A DNA stretch of 64,000 nucleotides from UBA685 sp049890115. GTDB taxonomy: Bacteria > Pseudomonadota > Alphaproteobacteria > Puniceispirillales > Puniceispirillaceae. The notes beneath the pieces were generated by a model, which was given only the letters and a program-made list of their open reading frames with translations, had not been told where the DNA came from and did not search any database. The translations under genes were made by a program, and so were the position numbers. The stretch lies in the NCBI GenBank assembly GCA_049890115.1, contig JBMHCC010000046.1, positions 1 to 64,000 on the forward strand. The letters run 5' to 3'. How positions within the stretch are numbered: position 1 is the first letter of the stretch; every line of letters begins with the position of its first letter. Below, piece by piece: positions 54,151 through 63,503 of the stretch.

Positions 54151-55158
54151 CTAAATAATTGGCACAATGATATCAGGGTAAATCTGGCACTGGTTTGTGA
54201 TTTGTGTGATGTCATACCCTTTTAGCAACCCATAGCCAGATAACAAAATAGATATCAGGCCAAAATGATTCGCGCCCAAAATATCAGTGTGCAGACTGTC
54301 ACCCACCATCCCCACTCTGTTTTTATCAAGCTGATATCCTGCTTTTTCCTGAAGAGCCGCAAAGGCAAGTTCAAATGCGCTAGCATAGGGTTTGCCTGTG
54401 AGTATTAACGGGCAGCCTGTCTCATTTTGCGCTTTCATGGCCCAAAAACCAGGCTCAAAGGAAAACCCGTCAGCCTGCGGGGCAGATATATCTGGATTAG
54501 CGACAATCACTGTGCCTTGTGATTTATGCAGCGCATCTTGCAAAATAGCCTGATGCTCTTCTTGCCAGCCAATCGCACCCATGAAAATATAGTAATCAGC
54601 TTCATCAAATTGATGAGGCGCACTATTATCATCACCGATAAGCGCACCTTCAAATTCAGCAAAAGGGCGCACATGATGACCTAGATACGAAAAACGCGCA
54701 TTTGGATTTTCAGCTCTGATACGCTGCATTTCAACAAAACAGGCATCACGGCTTGATATGATATCACGCGCAATAATCGGCAAATCCCATGATTGATAAC
54801 CAGCGACACGCGCAGCAGCAGGCTGGCTGGCACCATTGGTTAAAATAACAATCGGGATATTGCGCTTTTGTGCTTGTGCAAAAAATGCCTGAATGCCGTC
54901 AATAGGGGCTGTGCCAAGACCAATAACGCCATAGCTATCTAAAATCAGACCATCAACATGCTCAAGGCAGGCTGTGAGCGATGATAAAAACCGCATAGAA
55001 TCAGCCTTGCCAGATGGCAGAGATGGACCTTGGCTGTGATCTGTTTGATAAAATTGCTGATAAAGATGAAGCGTGATTTCAGCATTCATGATCTGATCTG
55101 GCCTGAGCAGATGAGACGTATAATCATCATATTTAGAAGAGGTCAGTTTGTCAGACAT
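54151..55158 (-). CDS. HAD-superfamily hydrolase, subfamily IIA (TIGR01459-like)
   Basis: A 335-residue NagD-like phosphatase. HAD motif I is LILDSYGVIGLG (nucleophile Asp in DSYG), motif II PIVILTNGAS, with LTGKPYASAFELAF (motif III Lys) and VGMVGDSLHTDILGA (motif IV). The longer N-terminal region is as in TIGR01459 proteins of Alphaproteobacteria. The substrate is unknown. Confidence 0.85.
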   Translation of the reverse strand: MSDKLTSSKYDDYTSHLLRPDQIMNAEITLHLYQQFYQTDHSQGPSLPSGKADSMRFLSSLTACLEHVDGLILDSYGVIGLGTAPIDGIQAFFAQAQKRNIPIVILTNGASQPAAARVAGYQSWDLPIIARDIISSRDACFVEMQRIRAENPNARFSYLGHHVRPFAEFEGALIGDDNSAPHQFDEADYYIFMGAIGWQEEHQAILQDALHKSQGTVIVANPDISAPQADGFSFEPGFWAMKAQNETGCPLILTGKPYASAFELAFAALQEKAGYQLDKNRVGMVGDSLHTDILGANHFGLISILLSGYGLLKGYDITQITNQCQIYPDIIVPII

Positions 55159-55247
55159 GGTAAAACCGCTTTTTGAATATCTTTTGGCCTATTTTTGGCA
55201 TCACCCTCAATAAAAGGCACCTTATTTTAATTTAGGAACTGTTATAA

Positions 55248-56249
55248 ATGACGAATTCAGATCTGTCAGGCATGAATGAAACAACAGCTTCAAATTATGA
55301 TCTGATTGTAATAGGGGCTGGTATTTCAGGGCTAACAGCTGGCAAGATGGCGCAAAAAGCTGGCCTATCTGTGCTGGTGCTTGATAAGGGGCGGCGTATT
55401 GGTGGGCGTTGTGCCACAAGACGAAGTGATGGTTTTACCTTTAATCACGGGGCCCAATTTTTCACTGCCAGAGATCCTGATTTTCAGGCTGTGATTGATG
55501 ATGCGCGTCAAAAAGGCAATGTTGATTTATGGCAATTTGGTCATGATAAGCCCTGTTATATTGGCACGCCCACTATGCGTGATTTCGCTAGCTATCTTGG
55601 TGATGGGCTTGTGATAGAACAATCTGTTGAAATCACAAATATTACAAAATCAGATAGGCTCTATAAGCTAACTAGCCAAGCTGGTGATGATTATCATTGT
55701 CATAAATTGCTGATAACCGCACCTGCTCCACAAGCAGAAAAATTAGTGCAACCACTATCACAAATCCTAGCTCATACAGCAGCTAGTGCCAGCTATGCCC
55801 CATGCTGGACTGTGATGGCAGGCTATCAGACTGTTGCAACGATACCAGAGCAGGTAGTACGTGATAAGGCGCCGATTGGCTGGGCTATGTTTGAGCAATC
55901 ACGCTTTGCTGGAAAAGATGATAATGACCAGCCGCTAAACACTATCGCTGCTTTGACATGTCAGGCAGATGCAACAACCTCAATTCAGATGCTTGAGTGG
56001 TCAAAAGATGATGTAATAGAGGCGTTATTATCAGCTTATAAAGCTGCAACAGGCTGGGATGAAACACCAACCTATCAGACAGCTCATCGCTGGCTTTACG
56101 CCAAGATTATGACCCCTGCTAGCCAAGATGCCCCCTATCATGATGATGATGGTCATCTGGTGTTGGCTGGTGATTGGTTTGGTTCAGCACGCCTTGAGAC
56201 AGCGTATCTATCAGGCAGGCGTGCTGGTGCTATGGTGACTAACAGCTAG
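55248..56249 (+). CDS. FAD/NAD(P)-dependent oxidoreductase (renalase-like)
   Basis: A 333-residue flavoprotein. The N-terminal dinucleotide motif is DLIVIGAGISGLTAGKMAQK, followed by VLDKGRRIGGRCATRR and FNHGAQFFTARD, and the C-terminal FAD motif LVLAGDWFGSARLETAYLSGRRAG. This is the renalase/amine-oxidase-like group; the substrate is unknown. Its last 4 bases overlap the end of the convergent DM13 gene. Confidence 0.88.
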   Translation: MTNSDLSGMNETTASNYDLIVIGAGISGLTAGKMAQKAGLSVLVLDKGRRIGGRCATRRSDGFTFNHGAQFFTARDPDFQAVIDDARQKGNVDLWQFGHDKPCYIGTPTMRDFASYLGDGLVIEQSVEITNITKSDRLYKLTSQAGDDYHCHKLLITAPAPQAEKLVQPLSQILAHTAASASYAPCWTVMAGYQTVATIPEQVVRDKAPIGWAMFEQSRFAGKDDNDQPLNTIAALTCQADATTSIQMLEWSKDDVIEALLSAYKAATGWDETPTYQTAHRWLYAKIMTPASQDAPYHDDDGHLVLAGDWFGSARLETAYLSGRRAGAMVTNS

Positions 56250-56755
56250 CTTTTTGGGGCTAATTCAGCTGCGGTGATAAATTGGCCAAATGCCTCACAC
56301 CAGATAAGCAGAGCTGGATAGGCTGTCACATCAACAGTCATTGGCACTTCTACTGAAAAATTCTCAAATGCCTTAATAGATGCGACTTGAACAGATTGCG
56401 ATTTAATGGCTAGAAAATCGGCTTCTGTTTCAACAAAACGTGGTGTCATATAAAGACGATAATCTGGACCAGGTGCAATTTTACCATCTAGCCAGATTTG
56501 ATCAGCTGAGACATTGATCTGGCCTTCACCCCAATGAAAGGCATCTGAATCTTGCAAATCACGCACAAATTGCCCTTGTCTTTCAACCGAAGCAGACAAG
56601 CTGGCAAGTGCGGCATCATCAAGGCCTTTTTCAGCTGTCAGAATCGGTAATAAATAGACGCCAAGACCAAAACCGATAATCAGACCAGCGATAAATTTTG
56701 CTGCCCCAAAAATGATAAGATGACGGCGCGCCCAATCCATGGCTTTTGTGATCAT
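56246..56755 (-). CDS. DM13-domain membrane-anchored protein
   Basis: A 169-residue protein with an N-terminal membrane segment (FIAGLIIGFGLGVYLLPIL) and a C-terminal DM13 (electron-transfer) domain: FHWGEGQINVSADQIWLDG, PGPDYRLYMTPRFV, and the conserved Cys in ALLIWCEAFGQFITAAEL. DM13 domains have been proposed to be redox domains with a single conserved Cys. It is convergent with the FAD oxidoreductase gene. Confidence 0.75.
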   Translation of the reverse strand: MITKAMDWARRHLIIFGAAKFIAGLIIGFGLGVYLLPILTAEKGLDDAALASLSASVERQGQFVRDLQDSDAFHWGEGQINVSADQIWLDGKIAPGPDYRLYMTPRFVETEADFLAIKSQSVQVASIKAFENFSVEVPMTVDVTAYPALLIWCEAFGQFITAAELAPKS

Positions 56756-56899
56756 AATATCCCCCTTTTATCCTAGCTGATAATGAATTCCCGCTTGCCA
56801 TGGCATAATGTAGGCAGCTTTAATAATCAACGTCCACATCTTTTCATAAAGCGGCATTGGCCGCATCACATTTTATCATGCTATCAGGAGTGAGCGGAA

Positions 56900-58120
56900 A
56901 TGAAACTGGTTGAGTTTGAGAGTTTTGTTGTTGGAACACCGCCACCTCATCATGGTGGTCGCTATTTTATCTTTGTAAAACTCACCACAGATAATGGCCT
57001 TATTGGCTATGGCGAAATTTATGCTGGCCAAATAGCACCAGATATCATTACCGCGATTGCACATGATTCTTTTGCCAGGCATTTAGCAGGCTGTTCTGTA
57101 TTCCAGACAGAGCTTTTTATCCGCAAAATGCATGGGTCAGGTTTTCTGCATAGGCCTGATCCGACAATGATGGGTGTTGCAAGCGGCCTTGAAATGGCGA
57201 TGTGGGATATTATCGGCAAGGCTTTAGATCAGCCTGTCTATAATTTATTAGGTGGTCTTATTCACGAAAAATTGCGCTGCTATACCTATCTTTATCCTGA
57301 TGATGGTGAAGATGCTGGCCAATTTTATGCCTCTGCCAGCCGTGCTGCTGAAAAAGCAGCTTTGCAAGTGGCAAATGGATTTACCGCTGTGAAATGTGAT
57401 CCAGCTGGCCAATATACCATCCATGATCCGCGCCAGCCTGACCTAGAGGCTTTGACACGCTCTGCTGATTTTTGTGCCAAAATAAGAGACGCTGTTGGTG
57501 ATAAGGCAGATATCTTATTTGGCACACATGGCCAATTTACCGCTGCTGGTGCGATTCGCATGGCTGAGGCTATCGCACCTTATAAACCATTATGGTTTGA
57601 AGAGCCAACACCACCAGATTTACCTGAAGAAATGGCAAAGGTTGCAGCACACAGCTCTGTGCCAGTGGCAGCAGGTGAAAGGCTCACAACCTTGTATGAA
57701 TTTCAACAATTAGCACACCATGATGCCGCAGCGATTTGGCAACCAAATTTGGGGCGTGCTGGCGGCTTGTTGGAAGGCAAAAAAATAGCTGCTTTGGCAC
57801 AAGCTAATTATTGTCAGATTGCGCCACATTTATATTGCGGTCCTATTGTCGCTGCTGCTAATGCCCAGCTTGCTGCCACCTTGCCTCATTTTCTGATTTT
57901 GGAAGTGATTGAACAAATGGATGGATTTCATGGCAGTTTATTACGAAAACCGCTGCAGATTGAAGATGGCTATCTTGTCCTATCGCAACAGCCAGGACTT
58001 GGTGTTGAATTAGACGAAGATGTTGCAAGAGCACACCCTTATCACGGGGAAAAACTGCATCTTGAGATGGGACAAGAGCCGTTTGATCCTCATAAACATC
58101 GCTATTTTCCTGGTGGATAG
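56900..58120 (+). CDS. Enolase-superfamily (mandelate racemase/muconate lactonizing) enzyme with atypical metal site
   Basis: A 406-residue MR/MLE-family protein, probably a sugar-acid dehydratase. Recognisable parts: TAVKCDPAG (general base Lys), WFEEPTPP and VAAGERLTT (metal-binding Glu residues), QPNLGRAGGLLEGKKIA and APHLYCGPI (terminal His). The first metal-ligand position, usually Asp in DxH/DxN, reads FGTHGQ (Gly208-Thr-His210), so a canonical ligand seems absent. The RBS is AGGAGTGAG. The actual substrate is unknown. Confidence 0.82.
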   Translation: MKLVEFESFVVGTPPPHHGGRYFIFVKLTTDNGLIGYGEIYAGQIAPDIITAIAHDSFARHLAGCSVFQTELFIRKMHGSGFLHRPDPTMMGVASGLEMAMWDIIGKALDQPVYNLLGGLIHEKLRCYTYLYPDDGEDAGQFYASASRAAEKAALQVANGFTAVKCDPAGQYTIHDPRQPDLEALTRSADFCAKIRDAVGDKADILFGTHGQFTAAGAIRMAEAIAPYKPLWFEEPTPPDLPEEMAKVAAHSSVPVAAGERLTTLYEFQQLAHHDAAAIWQPNLGRAGGLLEGKKIAALAQANYCQIAPHLYCGPIVAAANAQLAATLPHFLILEVIEQMDGFHGSLLRKPLQIEDGYLVLSQQPGLGVELDEDVARAHPYHGEKLHLEMGQEPFDPHKHRYFPGG

Positions 58121-58128
58121 ATAAAAAA

Positions 58129-58153
58129 GCAGCAAAAATCAGCCTTTTGCTGC
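58129..58153. terminator. Hairpin downstream of the MR/MLE gene
   Basis: GCAGCAAAA (58129-58137) pairs perfectly with TTTTGCTGC (58145-58153). Only on the minus strand does a T-run follow, and no minus-strand gene ends there; on the plus strand the tail is CTTAGAA. It may still end the upstream transcript, but the orientation is odd. Confidence 0.4.
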
Positions 58154-58173
58154 CTTAGAAGTCAGGCTTTTAC

Positions 58174-58201
58174 TTGACACTGCCTTCTTGGTAGGTATAT
58201 T
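58174..58201 (+). promoter_or_regulatory. Sigma-70-type promoter of rplU-rpmA
   Basis: TTGACA (58174-58179, perfect -35) and TATATT (58196-58201, -10) with a 16-base spacer. It is about 220 bases before rplU, leaving a leader of roughly 210 bases. No known leader structure was recognised in it. Confidence 0.75.
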
Positions 58202-58419
58202 CCGCTGACGATCAGAATGACTTGTCATAACTGAGCCATGTTTCTATGAAAGCTGGAATACGTAGCAGCCTTTACTGAAACAACCCTGTTGGGCTGGTTT
58301 AGGTGATAAGCTGATGAATGAAACAGTTTTTTAAAAAAGTGTCCTTAACCATCTTACATTTCGTTTTATGAATGAAACTAAGATAGGTTGGTACTGAAGA
58401 TGAAGATTGAGGTGTCGCC

Positions 58420-58866
58420 ATGTATGCTGTGGTGAAAACAGGCGGAAAGCAATATCGTGTCGCGAAGGATGACAAAATCCTAGTTGAACGTCTTGAAGGT
58501 GAAGCTGGTGCTGCGATTGCGCTAGATAATGTGATGATGCTCGTTGATGGTGATAAAGTCACTGTCGGCACACCGCAGGTGGCAGGCGCATCAGTTGCCG
58601 CTGAAGTGGTTGAACAAACACGCGGGCCAAAGATTATCATCTTCCGCCGCAAGCGTCGTAAAAACCATCGCCGTACACAAGGCCACCGTCAGGATCTTAC
58701 ATTGCTGAAGATCACAGATATTCTAGCTGACGGCAAAAAGCCAGCTGCCAAGAAAGCAGCAAAAGCAAAAGCCGAATCAGGTGAGCCAGCTGCTAAAAAA
58801 GCAGCAGCAAAGAAAGCAACTAAAAAGGCAGCTGCCAAAAAAGCAGCACCTAAGGCAAAAGCCTAA
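58420..58866 (+). CDS. rplU: 50S ribosomal protein L21 with a Lys/Ala-rich tail
   Basis: A 148-residue L21: MYAVVKTGGKQYRVAKDDKI, then FRRKRRKNHRRTQGHRQ with the RNA-binding basic cluster. The normal domain ends near residue 105; residues ~106-148 are a low-complexity AKKAAAKKA-type extension, common in Alphaproteobacteria. It is the first gene of the rplU-rpmA operon. Confidence 0.97.
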   Translation: MYAVVKTGGKQYRVAKDDKILVERLEGEAGAAIALDNVMMLVDGDKVTVGTPQVAGASVAAEVVEQTRGPKIIIFRRKRRKNHRRTQGHRQDLTLLKITDILADGKKPAAKKAAKAKAESGEPAAKKAAAKKATKKAAAKKAAPKAKA

Positions 58867-58897
58867 TCTATTCTGAAGTATAAGAAAGGACTGACCT

Positions 58898-59164
58898 ATG
58901 GCACATAAAAAAGCAGGTGGTAGTTCAAGAAACGGTCGTGATTCCGCAGGTCGCCGTCTTGGTGTTAAAAAATTTGGTGGCGAACATGTCGTGCCAGGCA
59001 ATATTGTTATTCGCCAGCGTGGCACAAAGTACCACCCCGGTAACAATATCGGCATGGGCAAAGACCACACCCTATTTGCGCTGGTTGAAGGCAAAGTTGC
59101 TTTTAAACAAAAATCAGGCGGCAAAATGTATGTGAATATTGTTGAGGCAGAAGCTGCTGAATAG
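58898..59164 (+). CDS. rpmA: 50S ribosomal protein L27
   Basis: An 88-residue L27 starting MAHKKAGGSSRNGRDSAGRRLG, with the standard GGxxVVPGNIVIRQRGTKYHPG core. Its N-terminal tail contacts the peptidyl-transferase centre. It lies 31 bases after rplU and before a strong terminator. Confidence 0.98.
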   Translation: MAHKKAGGSSRNGRDSAGRRLGVKKFGGEHVVPGNIVIRQRGTKYHPGNNIGMGKDHTLFALVEGKVAFKQKSGGKMYVNIVEAEAAE

Positions 59165-59213
59165 GTCATAAAGTGACCAGCTGCTAAATGATTGGCAGAT
59201 ACAAAATTTCATC

Positions 59214-59250
59214 AAAGGGAATAACTGGAAATCAGGTTGTTCCCTTTTTT
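59214..59250 (+). terminator. Intrinsic terminator between rpmA and obgE
   Basis: AAAGGGAA (59214-59221) pairs with TTCCCTTT (59240-59247), extended inward by AACTG/CAG-TT, followed by a T-run (TTTTTT). It ends the ribosomal-protein transcript, so obgE probably has its own promoter or depends on read-through. Confidence 0.8.
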
Positions 59251-59282
59251 ATTTGGCACGCTCATAACAGAGATTTTGATTT

Positions 59283-60320
59283 ATGAAATTCCTAGATCAG
59301 GCAAAGATTTTCATCCGTTCAGGAAATGGGGGACCTGGTGCTGTTAGCTTCAGACGTGAAGCTCATGTGCCATTTGGTGGCCCTGATGGCGGTGATGGCG
59401 GCAGAGGTGGCAATGTCATAGCGCGCTGTGTTGGCGGCCTTAATACCTTGATCGATTATCGCTATCAGCAGCATTTCAAAGCGTCATCTGGTCGCCCTGG
59501 CGCTGGTCAGAACAGAGCTGGACCCTCTGGCGAGGATATTGAATTGCGCTTGCCAGTTGGCACCCAGATTTTGGCAGAAGATCAAGAAACCATTTTGGCT
59601 GATTTAACTCAAGAAGGTCAGCAATTTATTTTGGCGCAAGGCGGCATGGGCGGCAAAGGTAATGCCTTTTTCAAATCAAGCACCAACCGGGCACCACGCA
59701 AATCACAACCTGGCACAAAGGGTATCGAATTCTGGGTTTGGCTGCGGCTAAAGCTTATTGCTGATGCTGGCTTGCTTGGTCTGCCAAATGCTGGCAAATC
59801 GACTTTTCTGGCAGCGGTATCAGCTGCACGGCCGAAAATTGCTGATTATCCTTTCACAACCTTGCATCCCAATTTAGGGGTGGTAGCTGTTGATGGTCAT
59901 GAATTTGTCATAGCTGATATTCCTGGCCTGATTCGCGGTGCTCATCAAGGTGCCGGTATTGGCCACAGATTTTTAGGTCATGTGGAACGCTGCCGCGTTT
60001 TATTGCATTTAATTGATGCCACCCAAGCTGATCCGATTGATGCCTATCATATCATCCGTGAAGAATGTGCCGCTTATGATGATGGTCTGGCAGATAAAAA
60101 AGAGGTCATTGTCTTATCAAAAGCAGATGCGGCACCAGCTGATTATCTGGATGATTTGAAAGAAGCATTAGCCAGCGCGGGGGCAGGCCCTGTAATGACC
60201 ATGTCTTCGGTAACAGGTGCTGGGGTGACAAATGTTTTACGCCAGCTTTATGCTGTGATTACAGATGAAATAGAAGCTGAATTGGCAAAGGATAAAGATG
60301 AAGAGCCTTGGAGACCATAA
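59283..60320 (+). CDS. obgE: GTPase ObgE (CgtA)
   Basis: A 345-residue Obg GTPase with the glycine-rich N-terminal Obg domain (MKFLDQAKIFIRSGNGGPG, GGPDGGDGGRGG) and the G domain: G1 GLPNAGKST, G3 DIPGLIRGAHQG, G4 LSKAD. There is no C-terminal OCT domain. It acts in large-subunit assembly and stress control. It overlaps the proB start by 23 bases. Confidence 0.96.
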   Translation: MKFLDQAKIFIRSGNGGPGAVSFRREAHVPFGGPDGGDGGRGGNVIARCVGGLNTLIDYRYQQHFKASSGRPGAGQNRAGPSGEDIELRLPVGTQILAEDQETILADLTQEGQQFILAQGGMGGKGNAFFKSSTNRAPRKSQPGTKGIEFWVWLRLKLIADAGLLGLPNAGKSTFLAAVSAARPKIADYPFTTLHPNLGVVAVDGHEFVIADIPGLIRGAHQGAGIGHRFLGHVERCRVLLHLIDATQADPIDAYHIIREECAAYDDGLADKKEVIVLSKADAAPADYLDDLKEALASAGAGPVMTMSSVTGAGVTNVLRQLYAVITDEIEAELAKDKDEEPWRP

Positions 60321-61461
60321 TAATGCTGCTGATTTAATCGCATCAGCCAAGCTGATTGTGATTAAAATTGGCTCTGCCTTATTATTTGACCCTGATAAGG
60401 ATGGCATCCAGTCAGACTGGATGGCCGGATTAGCAGCTGATGTTGCAGAGTTGCACAAAGCTGGTAAACAGGTGATTCTAGTCTCGTCAGGCTCTATCGC
60501 TTTGGGGCGTGATAAATTAGGCATGCCAAAAGGGCGAATCAAGCTTGATGAAAAACAGGCAGCTGCTGCCACTGGCCAAATCATGCTGGCTCAAAGCTGG
60601 ATGAATGTATTAGCGGCGCATCACATTACATCAGCACAAATCTTGCTGGCACCAGAAGATACCGAAACAAGACGCCGGCATCTGAATGCCAGAGCGACTA
60701 TGCAAACCTTGCTAAAATATGGCTCTGTGCCTGTTGTGAATGAAAATGACACAATCACAACTTATGAAATCCGCTTTGGCGATAATGACAGGCTAGCAGC
60801 CAGAGTAGCAGCGATGATGTCTGCTGATTTGCTGATTTTGCTATCTGATATTGATGGGCTCTATGATAGAGATCCCCGCCAGCATGATGATGCAACCCAT
60901 ATTCCGCTTATTACCGAGATCACAGATGAGGTGATGGCAATGGGAAGCTCTGCTAATGCTGAATTTGCCTCCGGCGGCATGGCAACCAAATTAGCAGCTG
61001 CCAAAATTGCCACAAAAGCAGGTGTTGCTATGATGGTCTGTGATGGGCGGACCTCACGGCCATTATCAGCACTAGATGATGGCGCCCAATCAACTATGTT
61101 TCAATCTCAATTAGCACCATCAACCGCACGTAAAAACTGGATTTTAAGTGCGCTTCACTGTGCTGGAACCATCACGGTTGATGCTGGTGCCTTAGGCGCG
61201 TTAGCCAAAGGCCGGTCACTTTTGCCAGCAGGGGTCACCGCCATCTCTGGTTCATTTGAACGTGGTGATTTGGTTGAAATCTGTGACAAGGATGGCAAGA
61301 TAGTCGCACGTGGCCTTGCTGGTTATTCTGCTGATGAGGCAAATGCCCTAAAAGGTCAAAAAAGTGCCGCCTTTGAAGCGATCATCGGTTATGATGGTCG
61401 TGCTGAACTAGTTCATGCTGATGATTTGGTGTTGCTTGAACAACCAGATCGTCAGGGATAA
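60298..61461 (+). CDS. proB: Glutamate 5-kinase with PUA domain
   Basis: A 387-residue enzyme: amino-acid-kinase domain (VIKIGSALLFDP, VSSGSIALG, NENDTITT, GDNDRLAARVA, LLSDIDGLYDRDPR, GGMATKLAAAKIA) plus a C-terminal PUA domain (ALAKGRSLLPAGVTAISG). First step of proline synthesis. It starts inside the obgE 3' end, indicating coupled translation. Confidence 0.95.
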   Translation: MKSLGDHNNAADLIASAKLIVIKIGSALLFDPDKDGIQSDWMAGLAADVAELHKAGKQVILVSSGSIALGRDKLGMPKGRIKLDEKQAAAATGQIMLAQSWMNVLAAHHITSAQILLAPEDTETRRRHLNARATMQTLLKYGSVPVVNENDTITTYEIRFGDNDRLAARVAAMMSADLLILLSDIDGLYDRDPRQHDDATHIPLITEITDEVMAMGSSANAEFASGGMATKLAAAKIATKAGVAMMVCDGRTSRPLSALDDGAQSTMFQSQLAPSTARKNWILSALHCAGTITVDAGALGALAKGRSLLPAGVTAISGSFERGDLVEICDKDGKIVARGLAGYSADEANALKGQKSAAFEAIIGYDGRAELVHADDLVLLEQPDRQG

Positions 61462-61488
61462 CACTCTCATATTCAGGATCATTTTAAG

Positions 61489-62763
61489 ATGAGCATGACA
61501 GACCTTAATCATCAGACAGACTATATTCACCAGCTAGCCAAATCAGCCAGAGCTGCTTTGCAGCCACTTGGTCAGGCAACACATGATAAACGGCGTGAGG
61601 CATTAACACATGCCGCCAGCATCATCCGCAAGGATAAACAAGCCCTAATAGAAGCCAATCAAAAAGATGTGGCAGCTGGCATCAAATCAGGCTTAACAGA
61701 TGCTTTTGTTGACAGGCTAACCTTGGATGATGCCCGCATAGAAGCTATGGCAGCTGGCCTTGAAGCCATCGCTGAGCTACCTGATCCACTAGGTGCCACT
61801 TTGGCAGAATGGCAGGTTGATAGCGGATTGAAAATTGCTCGCCAATCAACCGCTTTGGGCGTCATTGGTATTATTTATGAATCACGCCCAAATGTGACAG
61901 TTGATGCTGCTGGTCTATGTATTAAATCTGGCAATGCAGCGATTTTGCGTGGCGGCTCCGATTCTGCCCATTCATCAGCGATGCTAGGTCAGGCAATGCG
62001 TCAGGGCCTTGCCAAAGCTGGCTTGCCAGAAGATGGTGTTCAGCTGGTTGGCACAACTGATAGGCAAGCCGTTGGCGCAATGCTGGCTGCTGTTGGTCTG
62101 ATTGATATGATTGTGCCACGTGGTGGCCGCTCGCTTGTTGAACGTGTCCAATCTGAAGCAAGAGTGCCTGTTTTTGCCCATTTAGAAGGTATTTGTCATA
62201 GCTATGTGGCCTCTGGTGCCAGCCTTGAAAAAGCAAGAGCCATTGTGCTAAACGCCAAAATGCGCCGCACTGGTATTTGTGGTGCCACAGAAACCATGCT
62301 GATTGATAAAGCGATTGCAGATGAGTTTTTACCAGCGATTGCCTCTGATCTTATCGCAGCTGGTTGTGCTTTGCGTGGTTGTGCTCAGTCAATGGCATTA
62401 GTGCCAGAGATGAGCGCAGCAAGCGACGAGGATTGGTCTACTGAATATCTTGATGCCATTTTATCAGTTAAAATTGTTTCTGATATTGATGATGCCATTA
62501 GCCATATTCAAACTTATAGCTCTGGTCATACCGAAGCGATCATTACAGACAATGAAGCTGCGATTGCCAAATTTCTGTCTGAAATTGATTCGGCCATTGT
62601 GATGGCAAATGCATCAACCCAATTTGCTGATGGTGGTGAATTTGGGATGGGTGCTGAAATCGGCATTGCAACCGGAAAAATGCATGCAAGAGGTCCGGTT
62701 GGCGCTGCCCAATTAACCAGCTTTAAATATGTTGTGCGTGGTGATGGCCAGACCAGAGCCTAA
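61489..62763 (+). CDS. proA: Gamma-glutamyl phosphate reductase
   Basis: A 424-residue aldehyde-dehydrogenase-fold enzyme, second step of proline synthesis. Motifs: IYESRPNVTVDAAGLCIKSGNA, DMIVPRGGRSLV and the catalytic Cys in RRTGICGATETML. An ATG at 61495 is an equally possible start. It follows proB by 27 bases and overlaps nadD by about 20 bases. Confidence 0.96.
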   Translation: MSMTDLNHQTDYIHQLAKSARAALQPLGQATHDKRREALTHAASIIRKDKQALIEANQKDVAAGIKSGLTDAFVDRLTLDDARIEAMAAGLEAIAELPDPLGATLAEWQVDSGLKIARQSTALGVIGIIYESRPNVTVDAAGLCIKSGNAAILRGGSDSAHSSAMLGQAMRQGLAKAGLPEDGVQLVGTTDRQAVGAMLAAVGLIDMIVPRGGRSLVERVQSEARVPVFAHLEGICHSYVASGASLEKARAIVLNAKMRRTGICGATETMLIDKAIADEFLPAIASDLIAAGCALRGCAQSMALVPEMSAASDEDWSTEYLDAILSVKIVSDIDDAISHIQTYSSGHTEAIITDNEAAIAKFLSEIDSAIVMANASTQFADGGEFGMGAEIGIATGKMHARGPVGAAQLTSFKYVVRGDGQTRA

Positions 62764-63388
62764 TAAAAGCTGTCATAACAGACATACCATCCCAGCTGTT
62801 TTTTCCTGGCAGGCAAAAAGACGCATTGGCATTTTAGGCGGCTCTTTTAACCCTGCCCATGATGGTCATTTATCATTATCTGAGACAGCACGTCAAAAAG
62901 CGCGCCTTGATGAAATATGGTGGCTTGTCAGCCCGCAAAATCCGTTAAAACAAACTGATGATATGGCGATGTTTGACAAACGGCTTGCCAATGCGCGTGC
63001 GCTGGCACAATACAGGCCATGGCTGCGCGTGCTAGCCATTGAAGAGCTATCAGGTACCACCAATACCATTGATAGTTTGCGTTTTATTATCCGCCATGCG
63101 CCGCGCTCACGCTTTGTCTGGCTGATGGGCACCGATAATCTGGTGCAATTTCCCCATTGGCATAAGGCGCGTGAGCTAAGCCGCTTGCTGCCTTTTTTGG
63201 TAGTTCGCAGACAAGGCAGTTTTTATCAGGCAACAGCATCTTATGGCAGGCAATTATTTGGCCCACATAGCCGAAAACGAAACCTATCTAGCTTGGCCAG
63301 TGCACAGCCACCAGCATTAGCCATCGCGCCAGATTTCATTCATAATCTTTCAGCAACAGATTTACGCAAAAAAGGGCTCTGGCCATAG
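62744..63388 (+). CDS. nadD: Nicotinate-nucleotide adenylyltransferase
   Basis: About 214 residues from the ATG at 62744, which lies within the proA 3' end; the TTG at 62729 is less likely. The nucleotidyltransferase motif is GILGGSFNPAHDGHLSLS, with WWLVSPQNPLK, LMGTDNLVQFPHWH and the C-terminal SATDLRKKG. It makes deamido-NAD from nicotinate mononucleotide. Confidence 0.94.
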   Translation: MARPEPNKSCHNRHTIPAVFSWQAKRRIGILGGSFNPAHDGHLSLSETARQKARLDEIWWLVSPQNPLKQTDDMAMFDKRLANARALAQYRPWLRVLAIEELSGTTNTIDSLRFIIRHAPRSRFVWLMGTDNLVQFPHWHKARELSRLLPFLVVRRQGSFYQATASYGRQLFGPHSRKRNLSSLASAQPPALAIAPDFIHNLSATDLRKKGLWP

Positions 63389-63503
63389 GATAGCCATCTG
63401 CCATTGGTCATTTTCACATTTTTGTGATGCTATTGCCTGATGGCATGCTTTGCGATATCTTAGCACTATAAGCTGTATAGCAATCTTTGACAGGAGACTG
63501 AAA

